Made by a program: the position numbers and the translations under genes
Assembly: GCF_936943645.1 (NCBI RefSeq)
Contig: NZ_CAKZJO010000056.1
Location: 183,406 to 247,405 of the forward strand
From: an uncultured Bradyrhizobium sp.
GTDB taxonomy: Bacteria > Pseudomonadota > Alphaproteobacteria > Rhizobiales > Xanthobacteraceae
DNA length: 64,000 nucleotides
Direction: 5' to 3'
The notes under the pieces: generated by a model
Database searches by the model: none
The model's input: only the letters and a program-made list of their open reading frames with translations
What the model was told of the DNA's origin: nothing
Shown: in pieces, positions 25,655-33,579 of the stretch
Layout: each line of letters starts with the position of its first letter
Numbering within the stretch: the stretch's first letter is position 1

Positions 25655-27423
25655 GTCGAACCTGCGTGAGTCATCTCGATGAAATATTTCTGCATGTCCC
25701 AGGCGCCGGTGGGACAACGCTCGGCGCACAGCCCGCAATGCAGGCAGACGTCCTCGTCCTTGACCATCACGCGTCCGGTCTTGAGGTCGCTGGATACATA
25801 GAGATCCTGGTCCGGATGCGGCGAGGGCGCCTTCAGGCGATGGCGCAGATCGTCTTCTTCGCCATTGTTGGTGAAGGTGATGCAGTCCATCGGGCAGATG
25901 TCGGCGCAGGCATCGCACTCGATGCAGAGCGAGGTCGAGAATACCGTCTGGACGTCGCAGTTCAGGCAGCGCTCGGCTTCGCCCAGCGCCAGCTTGACGT
26001 CGTAGCCGAGCTCGACCTCGGCGCGGATGTCTTTCAGCGCGATCACCTTGTCGCGATGCGGCACCTTGAAGCGCTTGTCGTTGGAGATGTCGTTGTCATA
26101 GCTCCACTCGTGGATGCCCATCTTCTGCGACGAGACCTGCACGTCGGGCAGCGGGCGCTCGGTGATGTCCTCGCCCGACAGCATCTTGTGGATCGACAGC
26201 GCGGCGTCATGGCCGTGCGCGACCGCCCAGATGATGTTCTTCGGGCCGAACGCGGCGTCGCCGCCGAAAAACACCTTCGGGTTGGTCGAGACGAATGTCT
26301 TCGGATCGACCTTGGGCATGTGCCATTTGTCGAACTCGATGCCGCAATCCTGCTCGATCCAGGGGAAGGCGTTCTCCTGGCCGACCGCGACCAGCACGTC
26401 GTCGCAGGGAATGGTCTGATCGGGGTCGCCTGAAGGCACCAGATTGCGGCGGCCTTTGGCGTCGAATTCGGCTTTGACGTGCTGGAAGGTGACGCCGATG
26501 AGCTTGCCGGCAACATGCTTGAATTCAACCGGCACCATGTAGTTGAGGATCGGGATATCCTCGTGGATCGCGTCCTCCTTCTCCCAGGGCGAGGCCTTCA
26601 TCTCCTCGAAGCCGGAACGTACGACCACCGTGACTTTCTCGCCGCCGAGGCGGCGCGCGGTGCGGCAGCAATCCATCGCGGTGTTGCCGCCGCCGAGCAC
26701 GATCACGCGCTTGCCGATCTTGTCGGTATGCCCGAACGACACGTTGGCCAGCCATTCGATGCCGATGTGGATGTTGGCGGCGGCCTCTTTCCGGCCGGGA
26801 ATGTCGAGCTCGCGGCCGCGCGGCGCGCCGGAGCCGACGAAGATCGCGTCATATTTCTCCGCGAGCAGCGACTTCATGCTCTCGATGCGGTGGCCGCCCC
26901 TGAACTCGACGCCGAGGCCCAGGATGTAGCCGGTCTCCTCGTCGATGACGGAATTGGGCAGGCGGAATTTGGGAATCTGCGTCCGCATCATGCCGCCGGC
27001 TTCCGGATCGGCATCGAACACGGTGCAGTGATAGCCGAGCGGCGCCAGGTCGCGCGCCACGGTCAGCGAGGCCGGGCCGCCGCCGACGAAGGCGACGCGC
27101 TTGCCGTTCTTTGCTGCGGGGCGCGGCAAGCGCTGCTTGATGTCGTCCTTGAAGTCCGCGGCGACGCGCTTCAAGCGGCAGATCGCAACCGGAGTTTCCT
27201 CGACGCGCCCGCGCCGGCACGCCGGCTCGCATGGACGATCGCAGGTGCGTCCCAGGATTCCGGGAAACACGTTCGATTTCCAATTGATCATGTAGGCGTC
27301 GCTGTAGCGGCCTTGTGCGATCAGTCGGATGTACTCGGGAACCGGGGTGTGTGCAGGACAGGCCCATTGGCAATCGACCACTTTGTGAAAGTAGTCGGGG
27401 GCCGCGATATCGGTCGGTTTCAT
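25624..27423 (-). CDS. GltD-like FAD/NAD(P) oxidoreductase with C-terminal 2x[4Fe-4S] ferredoxin domain
   Basis: 599 residues. N-terminal cysteines (Cys18, 22, 61, 65, 69) match the cluster-binding domain of glutamate synthase small subunits. GGGPASL (114-120) binds FAD and LGGGNTAMD (near 247) NAD(P). At the C-terminus CIECDACADICPMDC and CLHCGLCAERCP are two [4Fe-4S] ferredoxin motifs. No glutamate synthase large subunit is nearby; instead it begins the operon for the 2-oxoacid:ferredoxin oxidoreductase, so it probably takes electrons from that enzyme to NAD(P) or the reverse. GGTAGGA precedes the ATG. Its stop lies 31 bases inside the next gene. Confidence 0.88.
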   Translation of the reverse strand: MKPTDIAAPDYFHKVVDCQWACPAHTPVPEYIRLIAQGRYSDAYMINWKSNVFPGILGRTCDRPCEPACRRGRVEETPVAICRLKRVAADFKDDIKQRLPRPAAKNGKRVAFVGGGPASLTVARDLAPLGYHCTVFDADPEAGGMMRTQIPKFRLPNSVIDEETGYILGLGVEFRGGHRIESMKSLLAEKYDAIFVGSGAPRGRELDIPGRKEAAANIHIGIEWLANVSFGHTDKIGKRVIVLGGGNTAMDCCRTARRLGGEKVTVVVRSGFEEMKASPWEKEDAIHEDIPILNYMVPVEFKHVAGKLIGVTFQHVKAEFDAKGRRNLVPSGDPDQTIPCDDVLVAVGQENAFPWIEQDCGIEFDKWHMPKVDPKTFVSTNPKVFFGGDAAFGPKNIIWAVAHGHDAALSIHKMLSGEDITERPLPDVQVSSQKMGIHEWSYDNDISNDKRFKVPHRDKVIALKDIRAEVELGYDVKLALGEAERCLNCDVQTVFSTSLCIECDACADICPMDCITFTNNGEEDDLRHRLKAPSPHPDQDLYVSSDLKTGRVMVKDEDVCLHCGLCAERCPTGAWDMQKYFIEMTHAGSTCPTRSRSAA

Positions 27424-27507
27424 TCCTACCCTGTCCGCGCAGGCTCAAAGACCCCGCGGCCTCTTCTGAGCTTGTCGGACGCTTAACCTGCGTCGATCTG
27501 GTTTCTG

Positions 27508-27519
27508 AATGACGTCATT
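27508..27519. promoter_or_regulatory. Perfect 12-bp palindrome upstream of the oxidoreductase operon
   Basis: AATGACGTCATT, centred about 90 bases upstream of the ATG at 27423. A perfect palindrome at this distance suggests an operator, but no regulator for it is encoded nearby. The rest of the 325-base gap (27424-27748) holds the repeat at 27664-27735 and no gene. Confidence 0.3.
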
Positions 27520-27663
27520 GGGTTAGCTTATTAGAACCGTTCCCAAGTACAACGGCAAAGTTTCGCAGGTCCCCGCTTTCATGGGAGCTGCGCGCAGACA
27601 GCATTAATGCCGGCACGCGAGATGCGTGCGGTGCAGCATCGCTCTCTTCGCATGTCGGAGGTC

Positions 27664-27735
27664 TCGTGCCCCGGACGCAGCGCCTCTTCGGCGCTGCGCA
27701 GCAACGCTTGCGCGTTGCAGCGCGTCCGGGACACG
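27664..27735. repeat. Compound palindromic repeat, GTCCCGGAC family
   Basis: Outer arms TCGTGCCCCGGACGC / GCGTCCGGGACACGA enclose two hairpins: GCAGCGCC-TCTTC-GGCGCTGC (27678-27698) and GCAACGC-TTGC-GCGTTGC (27701-27718). The outer arm resembles the hairpin at 41043-41087. It lies just after the end of the pqq-linked operon on the minus strand and could end its transcript or that of nothing else; no gene overlaps it. Confidence 0.75.
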
Positions 27736-27748
27736 AGAGCAACGCGCG

Positions 27749-28426
27749 TCAGCCGCGCGTAAGATCGCTCTTCGCGAGGTCCCACATCAGGCTGTAAGTG
27801 CCGACCGAGACGGGCAGCGGGAACGGCGCAGCCGTCGGGCCGGTGAAGCGTTCGGCGATCACGGCCGAGACCGCGCCGACATGCGTGCCGTCGATCAGCA
27901 CGAACCAGTCGCGCGCGCCCCCGTTGCGCGCAGCCGGAATTTCCGCCGTTGCGCCGGATAATTCCGGTTCGCTCTCCAGCAGGTGCATGGAGATGATGCC
28001 GTCGCGCTGCTGCGGCACCAGCTTGTCTTGCAGCGCATCACGCCATGCGCCGGCGTTGTCGGGCGTCGGCCGCAGCCGCACCACGCCGAGGGCAACGCCG
28101 CGTCCGGAGCCGTTGCTGACGGTGATCCGCGCAACCACGCGGAGCATGTCCTTGAAGCGCGCCATGGTCTGCCGCGACCAGTCGGTCGGGTTCGCCAGCC
28201 GCGCCCGGTAGGCGGGGCTGTCGAGCACGTCCAAGGATGCGGTCGAGTACAGGCACAGATATTTGGGATTGGCGGCATGCGCGATATAGCGCCGCGCTTC
28301 GAGAAACCCATCGATCGCGACGCGCTCTTCCAGATGTTCGCGATCGTACCAGCGGTTGAAATCGGCCTCATCTGAAACGTCGATGTTCATCGACGTCAGC
28401 AGCATGCCTTTCCCGGCGAGCGGCAT
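27749..28426 (-). CDS. DUF4286-type hypothetical protein
   Basis: 225 residues from ATG 28426, with AGGA about ten bases upstream. The start region LLTSMNIDVSDEADFNRWYDREHLEERV and GFLEARRYIA are typical of DUF4286-like dimeric alpha-beta barrel proteins. A second similar half follows, so it may be a two-domain barrel. Function unknown. It is 25 bases downstream of the proline iminopeptidase and appears to be the last gene of the pqq transcription unit. Confidence 0.7.
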   Translation of the reverse strand: MPLAGKGMLLTSMNIDVSDEADFNRWYDREHLEERVAIDGFLEARRYIAHAANPKYLCLYSTASLDVLDSPAYRARLANPTDWSRQTMARFKDMLRVVARITVSNGSGRGVALGVVRLRPTPDNAGAWRDALQDKLVPQQRDGIISMHLLESEPELSGATAEIPAARNGGARDWFVLIDGTHVGAVSAVIAERFTGPTAAPFPLPVSVGTYSLMWDLAKSDLTRG

Positions 28427-28451
28427 TTTCTTGCTGTCCTTCCTCCGCGCA

Positions 28452-29435
28452 TTAGCGCGCGGCCTTCGACGCAAGGTCCGCGATCGACTTCATCACCGCG
28501 TCCCTCACGCCGCCATCATAGAGCGAATGTCCGGCTTCTTGCACGATCCGAATTTCGGAACCCGGCCAGACTTGCGCCAGCGCATGCGATGTCTCGGGAG
28601 GACATAACAGGTCGTAGCGGCCCTGCACGATAATGCCGGGAATGCCTTCGAGCCGGCCCGCGTTCCGCAGCAACTGGTCTTCGCCCATGAAGCTGTCATT
28701 GACGAAATAATGCGCCTCCATGAACGGCGTCGCCGGCAGCGTGCGCCAGACGTTCAGCGCGGCGAGATCGAGCCGCGTCTTCGCCGCCTTGTGCTCGGAC
28801 AGGGCGCGCTCGGTGTCGTGCCAGGCGCGCGAGGCAGGTCCGTGGACGGCAGTATCAGGATCGAGGATGCGGCGATAATAGGCCTCGACCGCGCGGTCTC
28901 GCTCTTCCAGCGGCAGCACGCTGAGAAAATCCTCGGAGAGCGCGGGATAGAATTGCGGCAGGCGCACCGTGAACGCCGTCTCGACCTCGGCCCGCGTGCC
29001 GAGGAACGTCGCGCGCAGCGCAATGCCGGAGACGCGCTCGGGATGCGCCTGCGCATACGCCAGAGCCAATGTCGCGCCCCAGGAGCCGCCGACCACCATC
29101 CAGCGGTCGAAGCCGAATTTTTCGCGGATCTTTTCCATGTCCGCGATCAGATGCGCCGTGGTGTTGTGCGCGCGCGAGCCCTTGGGCCGGCTGCGGCCGC
29201 AGCCGCGCTGGTCGAACAGCACCGCGCAGAAGCGATCGGGATCGAACAGCCGGCGATGGTCGGGCTGACAGCCGCTGCCCGGTCCGCCGTGCAGATAGAC
29301 CGCGGGGATGCCGTCGCTGCGGCCGACGCTCTCGACATAGAGCTCGTGGCCGTCGCCGACGTCGAGCATGTCGGAGGTCAGCGGCGCAAAGGGATCGGCG
29401 CGTCTGGCTGTGCCTGCGTCGGCGTCAGGTCCCAT
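28452..29435 (-). CDS. pip: Proline iminopeptidase (alpha/beta hydrolase, S33)
   Basis: 327 residues from ATG 29435. HGGPGSG is the oxyanion-hole loop, GGSWGATLALAYA the nucleophile elbow with catalytic Ser, and GRYD...AGHSLYD near the end hold Asp and His. The enzyme removes N-terminal proline from peptides in the cytosol. The start lies inside the end of pqqE (11-base overlap), so it is translated as part of the pqq operon. No PqqF/PqqG protease gene is present in the window. That makes a role in processing or clearing the PqqA peptide worth considering, though nothing in the sequence proves it. Confidence 0.9.
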   Translation of the reverse strand: MGPDADAGTARRADPFAPLTSDMLDVGDGHELYVESVGRSDGIPAVYLHGGPGSGCQPDHRRLFDPDRFCAVLFDQRGCGRSRPKGSRAHNTTAHLIADMEKIREKFGFDRWMVVGGSWGATLALAYAQAHPERVSGIALRATFLGTRAEVETAFTVRLPQFYPALSEDFLSVLPLEERDRAVEAYYRRILDPDTAVHGPASRAWHDTERALSEHKAAKTRLDLAALNVWRTLPATPFMEAHYFVNDSFMGEDQLLRNAGRLEGIPGIIVQGRYDLLCPPETSHALAQVWPGSEIRIVQEAGHSLYDGGVRDAVMKSIADLASKAAR

Positions 29436-30618
29436 TCTCGGCTTCCGGGGTGCCGCCGGCGAAGTTGCGATAGAGGAAGCGGCTGGTCTCGCCCTCGGCC
29501 TCGGCCTCCGCCTGCTTGAAGATGGTCTCGTGCAGGGGCGACAGCGCGCAGGCGGGATCGGTGTTGGCGGCATCGCCGGTCAACGCAAACGCCTGGCAGC
29601 GGCAGCCGCCGAAATCGATCTCGCGGAATTCGCAGGACTTGCACGGCTCCTTCATCCAGCCGGTGCCGCGATAGCGGTTGAAGGCCTCCGAGTTCTGCCA
29701 GATCCAGGCGATCGAATGGTTGGAGCGCACGGATTCGAACTCCAGCCCGGTGATGCTCTCCGCGGCATGGCAGGGCAGCACCTTGCCGGCGGGCGAGATG
29801 TTGAAGAACTGCCGGCCCCAGCCGCCCATGCATTTCTTCGGCCGCAGGGCGTAATAATCGGGGACGACATAGTCGATGGTCAGCCGGCCCTTCAGCCGCT
29901 CGCGCGCCTCCTCGACAATGGTCGTGCACTCATCGAGTTGGGCAACGGTCGGCATCAAGGCGGCGCGGTTCTTCAGCGCCCAGCCGTAATACTGGACATT
30001 GGCGACTTCGAGCCGGTCGGCATCGAGATCGAGCGACATCTGGATGATCTCGGGGAGCTGGTGCAGATTCTGCCTGTGCATCACCGCGTTCACGGTGAGC
30101 GGCAGATCCAGCTCGCGCGTCCATTTGGCGACTTCGAGCTTCTTGCGGTGGCCGCCCTTGTAACCGGCGACGCGATCGGCAAGGCCTTCTTCGATGCCCT
30201 GGAAAGAGATCTGCACGTGGCAGAGCCCGGCATCGGCAAGCTCACTCAGCCGCTGCCGCGTCAGCAGCACGGCCGAGGTGATGAGGTTGGTGTAGAGCCC
30301 GGCGTCGCTGGCATGCTTGACGAGCTCGACCAGGTCCTTGCGCGCCGTCGGCTCGCCGCCGGAGAAATGCACCTGCAGCACGCCGATCTCGGCGAGCTCG
30401 CTCAGCACCTTCTTCCACTCGTCCGTGGTCAGCTCCTTGCCCGAGCGGTCGAGCTCGACCGGGTTGGAGCAATAGGGGCATTGCAGCGGGCAGCGATGGG
30501 TGATCTCGAGCAGCACGGCCAGCGGAATGCCGAAGGTCTCCGCCGTCGAGCGCTGCTTCTCCAGCACCGCGAGGCTGTCGCTGGTTTCGAGGGGGATGTT
30601 CGGGAGCACGTCGCTCAT
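29425..30618 (-). CDS. pqqE: PqqA peptide cyclase, radical SAM
   Basis: 397 residues. Joins Glu and Tyr of PqqA by a carbon-carbon bond, the first step of PQQ synthesis. The radical-SAM cluster motif is Cys43, Cys47, Cys50 (CPLQCPYC). The C-terminal SPASM-type cysteines follow in KKCMGGWG, LPCHA and CKSCEFREIDFGGCRC. It needs PqqD as peptide chaperone, whose gene ends four bases inside pqqE's start. Downstream it overlaps pip. Confidence 0.97.
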   Translation of the reverse strand: MSDVLPNIPLETSDSLAVLEKQRSTAETFGIPLAVLLEITHRCPLQCPYCSNPVELDRSGKELTTDEWKKVLSELAEIGVLQVHFSGGEPTARKDLVELVKHASDAGLYTNLITSAVLLTRQRLSELADAGLCHVQISFQGIEEGLADRVAGYKGGHRKKLEVAKWTRELDLPLTVNAVMHRQNLHQLPEIIQMSLDLDADRLEVANVQYYGWALKNRAALMPTVAQLDECTTIVEEARERLKGRLTIDYVVPDYYALRPKKCMGGWGRQFFNISPAGKVLPCHAAESITGLEFESVRSNHSIAWIWQNSEAFNRYRGTGWMKEPCKSCEFREIDFGGCRCQAFALTGDAANTDPACALSPLHETIFKQAEAEAEGETSRFLYRNFAGGTPEAENGT

Positions 30619-30926
30619 GGCGTCTTCTCCCTGATCTCGGTGAGAAAGCCCTTGTCGGCGAGATCCTGCAGCATGACGACGACGTCGGCCATGATCGCCT
30701 CGCGGGGAGCTGCGTATTTCGCCGCAAGCTGATCGGCGATGTCGCCGACATTGCGTTCACCGTTGCAGAGCTGCAAGACCTCGACCGCGATCTCGTCAGG
30801 AGCCAGCACGCGTTCCGGCGCCAGGATCACCCAGACCTTGCGGGTCTCGTCATATTTCAGCTTGGCGTGCCGCGGCAGCACGGGACGGCTCGTTTCGCTG
30901 ACGCTGATGTTCCGCGGCCCGGCCAT
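30615..30926 (-). CDS. pqqD: PqqA-binding chaperone
   Basis: 103 residues, the normal size of a free-standing PqqD. It shows the RPVLPRHAKLKYDETRKVWVIL core and the ILQ..-type winged-helix segment with LCNGERNVGDIADQL. It binds the PqqA peptide and presents it to PqqE. In some relatives it is fused to PqqC; here it is separate, 12 bases after pqqC and overlapping pqqE. Confidence 0.94.
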   Translation of the reverse strand: MAGPRNISVSETSRPVLPRHAKLKYDETRKVWVILAPERVLAPDEIAVEVLQLCNGERNVGDIADQLAAKYAAPREAIMADVVVMLQDLADKGFLTEIREKTP

Positions 30927-30938
30927 TGCTGCTCCTCT

Positions 30939-31718
30939 TCAGCCCGCTTTGGGCACGAACGCGCCCGGCGGGATGTTACCCTCGACATAGGCGTGCTGGA
31001 GCGCGTCGAGCTGCACCCACAGCACGTTGGTCTTGAAGATCAGCGCGTTGCAGACCTGCGCGCGCTGCTCCGGCGTCGTCGCATGCGCCTTGACGTAGTC
31101 TAGCGCAAAGCCGGCATCGCGCGGCGCCTGCGTCAGGCGGCGCTTGAAGTAGCTCATGATATCAGGATTGACGAAGTTGTAATGCTCCAGCATGCCGGCA
31201 ATGCGCTCTTCGTGCAGGTTCGGCGCGAACAATTCGGTGAGCGAGGAAGCGATCGCCTCCAGGGGGCTCTTTTCGCGGCAGTAATGCACGTAAGCTTCCA
31301 CGGCGAAGCGCGTCGCCGGCAGGATGCCTTCGGTGGATTCCACGTAAGCCGTGTCGAGGCCGAGGCCCTCGGTCAGCTTGATCCAGCGTTCGATGCCGCC
31401 TTCGCTGCCGACGTCGCCGTCATGGTCCTCGATGCGGTGGCGCCATTCCAGGCGCGTGGCGCGATCGCGGAAGCGCGAGATCACCACCGCGTCCTTGATC
31501 GGGATCGTGCTCTGGTAATAGTAGCGGTTCAACGCCCAGGCCTGCACCTGGCCCTTGTTCAGCTTGCCGCCGTGCAGCAGCTTATGGAACGGATGCAGGC
31601 TGTGATAGCGCGTCGCCCCGATGTGGCGCAGCGTCGCCTCGAGCTCCTCGGCCGAATTGAGCTTCAAATCCTTGCCGATCGAGAGCGCAGTCATTCCCGT
31701 CATTGACGCCGCATTCAC
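30939..31718 (-). CDS. pqqC: Pyrroloquinoline-quinone synthase
   Basis: 259 residues. Cofactorless oxidase that catalyses the last, eight-electron ring closure to PQQ. The helical-bundle family blocks RYHSLHPFHKLLHGG, WALNRYYYQSTIPIKDA and RRIEDHDGD (active-site His, Tyr, Arg) are all present. Start is GTG 31718, overlapping the TGA of pqqB. Confidence 0.96.
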   Translation of the reverse strand: MNAASMTGMTALSIGKDLKLNSAEELEATLRHIGATRYHSLHPFHKLLHGGKLNKGQVQAWALNRYYYQSTIPIKDAVVISRFRDRATRLEWRHRIEDHDGDVGSEGGIERWIKLTEGLGLDTAYVESTEGILPATRFAVEAYVHYCREKSPLEAIASSLTELFAPNLHEERIAGMLEHYNFVNPDIMSYFKRRLTQAPRDAGFALDYVKAHATTPEQRAQVCNALIFKTNVLWVQLDALQHAYVEGNIPPGAFVPKAG

Positions 31719-32644
31719 AGCACGATCTCCGTTCCATCCGCCGGTATCTGCCAGCCCGCCGCCTCGGCGGTCTTGCGCTCGTGCGAGCCGGGCAGCAGCG
31801 CCGGGTTCGAGTTATTGATATGCAGAAATATCTTCCTGTCGAGGGTGAGATCGGCAAGCCGTGCGATCGCGCCGTCCTCGCCGGACATCGCGACATGTCC
31901 CATGCTCTTGCCGGTCTTCTGGCCGAGGCCGGCTCGGATCATCTCGTCGTCCTGCCAGACCGTTCCGTCGAAGAACACCAGCGAAGCGCCGTCGATCTCG
32001 GCCTTGAGGGCGTCGCTGACGTCGGCGCAGGCGGCGATGAAGTAGAAATATTTGCCGGTCGACTTGTCGGTGATCTTCAGGCCCAGCGTATCGCCGTCGC
32101 TGACGTCGCCGCCGGGATGCGCCTTGCCTTCCAGATACCAGGCCGACTTGCCCGAGACCGCGAACGGCAGCACTTCCAGCCCGGAGCGTGCGCCGTCGGT
32201 GAGGCGCGGCTCGAACGGCTCGTTGATTCCGATCGGCTGGCGCCGCACGTGCTTCTCGTTCAGCACGTTGAAGATGCTGTTGCTGGCAAGGATCGCCAGC
32301 ACCTTCTCATGCGCATAGATGGTGAACGGTGAGCTCTCGCGCATCGACAGCAGGCCCGCCACCGCATCCACTTCACTGTTGGTGAGGATCACGCCGGCGA
32401 TCGGCGTGTGGCGCAGCGCCCCGGCCTTGGGATGCAGCTGCGGCGTGGCATTCAATTGCTGACGCAGGTCGGGGGAGGCGTTGATCAGGAACCAGTTCTC
32501 GCCGTCACCGCTGAAGGCGACCGAGGCCTGCGTCCGATGCAGCTCAGGTCCGCCATTACGGGCCGCCCGACAGCCCTCGCAGCCGCAATTCCACTGGGGA
32601 ACTCCGCCGCCGGCTGCGGCGCCCAGGACGACGACGCGAAGCAT
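31715..32644 (-). CDS. pqqB: PQQ biosynthesis protein, metallo-beta-lactamase fold
   Basis: 309 residues. Opens with LGAAAGGGVPQWNCGCEGC and has NSEVDAVAGLLSMRES, where the usual HxHxDH motif of the fold is altered as in other PqqB proteins. PqqB hydroxylates the Tyr of the PqqA-derived intermediate. GGAGACGG precedes the ATG. It follows pqqA after 103 bases that hold a 10-bp inverted repeat. Confidence 0.95.
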   Translation of the reverse strand: MLRVVVLGAAAGGGVPQWNCGCEGCRAARNGGPELHRTQASVAFSGDGENWFLINASPDLRQQLNATPQLHPKAGALRHTPIAGVILTNSEVDAVAGLLSMRESSPFTIYAHEKVLAILASNSIFNVLNEKHVRRQPIGINEPFEPRLTDGARSGLEVLPFAVSGKSAWYLEGKAHPGGDVSDGDTLGLKITDKSTGKYFYFIAACADVSDALKAEIDGASLVFFDGTVWQDDEMIRAGLGQKTGKSMGHVAMSGEDGAIARLADLTLDRKIFLHINNSNPALLPGSHERKTAEAAGWQIPADGTEIVL

Positions 32645-32670
32645 AATCCGTCTCCTGGAAGGAACACGCG

Positions 32671-32720
32671 CGGTGGATCTCAGGCCGACGCAAATGCAGT
32701 CGTGACCGAAAGATCCACCG
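32671..32720 (-). promoter_or_regulatory. Stem-loop between pqqA and pqqB
   Basis: CGGTGGATCT (32671-32680) and AGATCCACCG (32711-32720) are a perfect 10-bp inverted pair with a 30-base loop, inside the 103-base pqqA-pqqB gap. In other bacteria pqqA transcript greatly exceeds the rest of the operon; a processing or attenuation hairpin here would give that. No U-run follows, so partial read-through or RNA stabilisation is more likely than full termination. Confidence 0.6.
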
Positions 32721-32747
32721 GCGCAGAATGCGAGTTTGCCGACCGGC

Positions 32748-32828
32748 TTACTTGCGGGTGGCGCTCACATACATGTTGATTTCCATGCCACAGGGCACTT
32801 CGACGATCTTCGGGGCTTTCCATGCCAT
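32748..32828 (-). CDS. pqqA: PQQ precursor peptide
   Basis: 26 residues, MAWKAPKIVEVPCGMEINMY followed by six more. The conserved Glu16 and Tyr20 (E-x3-Y), which become PQQ, are in place; GGAGAG lies about eight bases before the ATG. It is the substrate of the PqqD/PqqE complex and heads the pqqABCDE operon. It is too short for most gene finders. The promoter must lie in the 255-base divergent gap to 33084. Confidence 0.95.
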   Translation of the reverse strand: MAWKAPKIVEVPCGMEINMYVSATRK

Positions 32829-33083
32829 TTCGGCTCTCCATTTTTGCGAATTCGGACGTATCCGCCCACTCGATAAACTAATGCCGGCGGAGAAGTTCGC
32901 CAGTGAAATTTTCCCGGACATAGGTAGTAGGCCTGCGGAATTGCTGCACTGCAAAGAGAGCGTATTGCGGCCGTAAAGATGCCATAGGCAAACTGCCGAT
33001 AGGTCGTGATCCCTGTCGGGATAAACGAGTTGTGAGTATAGAACGGCTTCCAATCGGCTACAGGCGACCCCATTGGATCAGGC

Positions 33084-33341
33084 ATGCCCAGATATTTCTT
33101 CAACACCCGCATCGGCGACGAATTGATCGTGGATCCTGACGGCGAGGACCTGCGCAACCCCGATCGCGCCTGGGAGGTCGCCCGCCAGATGATCCTGGAG
33201 GTCGTGAAATCCGAGGGCACCCAGCGCGCCCTGTTGGACGCCGTGATCGAGGTGACCGACACCGAAGGCGAGATCGTGCTGGAGTTTCCCTTCACCGAGG
33301 CATTGCTGGACATGCCGGACGAGTCGGCGACAAGGCACTAG
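33084..33341 (+). CDS. DUF6894-type small protein
   Basis: 85 acidic residues beginning MPRYFFNTRIGDELIVDPDG, the form seen in many small rhizobial proteins of DUF6894. No catalytic motif is visible and the function is not known. It is divergent from pqqA and followed by a palindromic repeat, so it is probably a single-gene transcript. Confidence 0.75.
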   Translation: MPRYFFNTRIGDELIVDPDGEDLRNPDRAWEVARQMILEVVKSEGTQRALLDAVIEVTDTEGEIVLEFPFTEALLDMPDESATRH

Positions 33342-33356
33342 CCCAGCTCCTTCCCC

Positions 33357-33472
33357 GTCATTGCGAGCGTAGCGAAGCAATCCAGACTGCCTCCCCGGAG
33401 GGACGCTGGATTGCTTCGTCGCATCAGCGCAAAATTGCTCCGCAATTTTGTCGCGAGCTCCTCGCAATGACG
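33357..33472. repeat. Palindromic repeat, GTCATTGCGAGCG family
   Basis: Outer arms CGTCATTGCGAG / CTCGCAATGACGG. Inside are GCGAAGCAATCCA / TGGATTGCTTCG and AAAATTGC-TCC-GCAATTTT, three nested or tandem hairpins. It follows the DUF6894 gene and precedes the amidase. The type is typical of the many dispersed repeats of Bradyrhizobium. Confidence 0.8.
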
Positions 33473-33579
33473 GAGAATGAGGCGCCATCCCGCGTCAAAC
33501 CCGCCCTTCACCCCCGCGAAATCCGCATGGCTTTGCCGCGTTCCCGGCGCTAAAAGACGCCGGATACACGGAGCAAGCC

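Noticed and set aside
25624..25918. Longer start for the gamma-alpha subunit (frame open to 25918)
   Set aside because: The extra 88 residues are Arg/His-rich and are the other frame of the ferredoxin domain. ATG 25654 gives the proper family N-terminus.
33357..33472. CRISPR-like array
   Set aside because: The repeats are inverse, not direct, with no regular spacers; it is a palindromic intergenic element.
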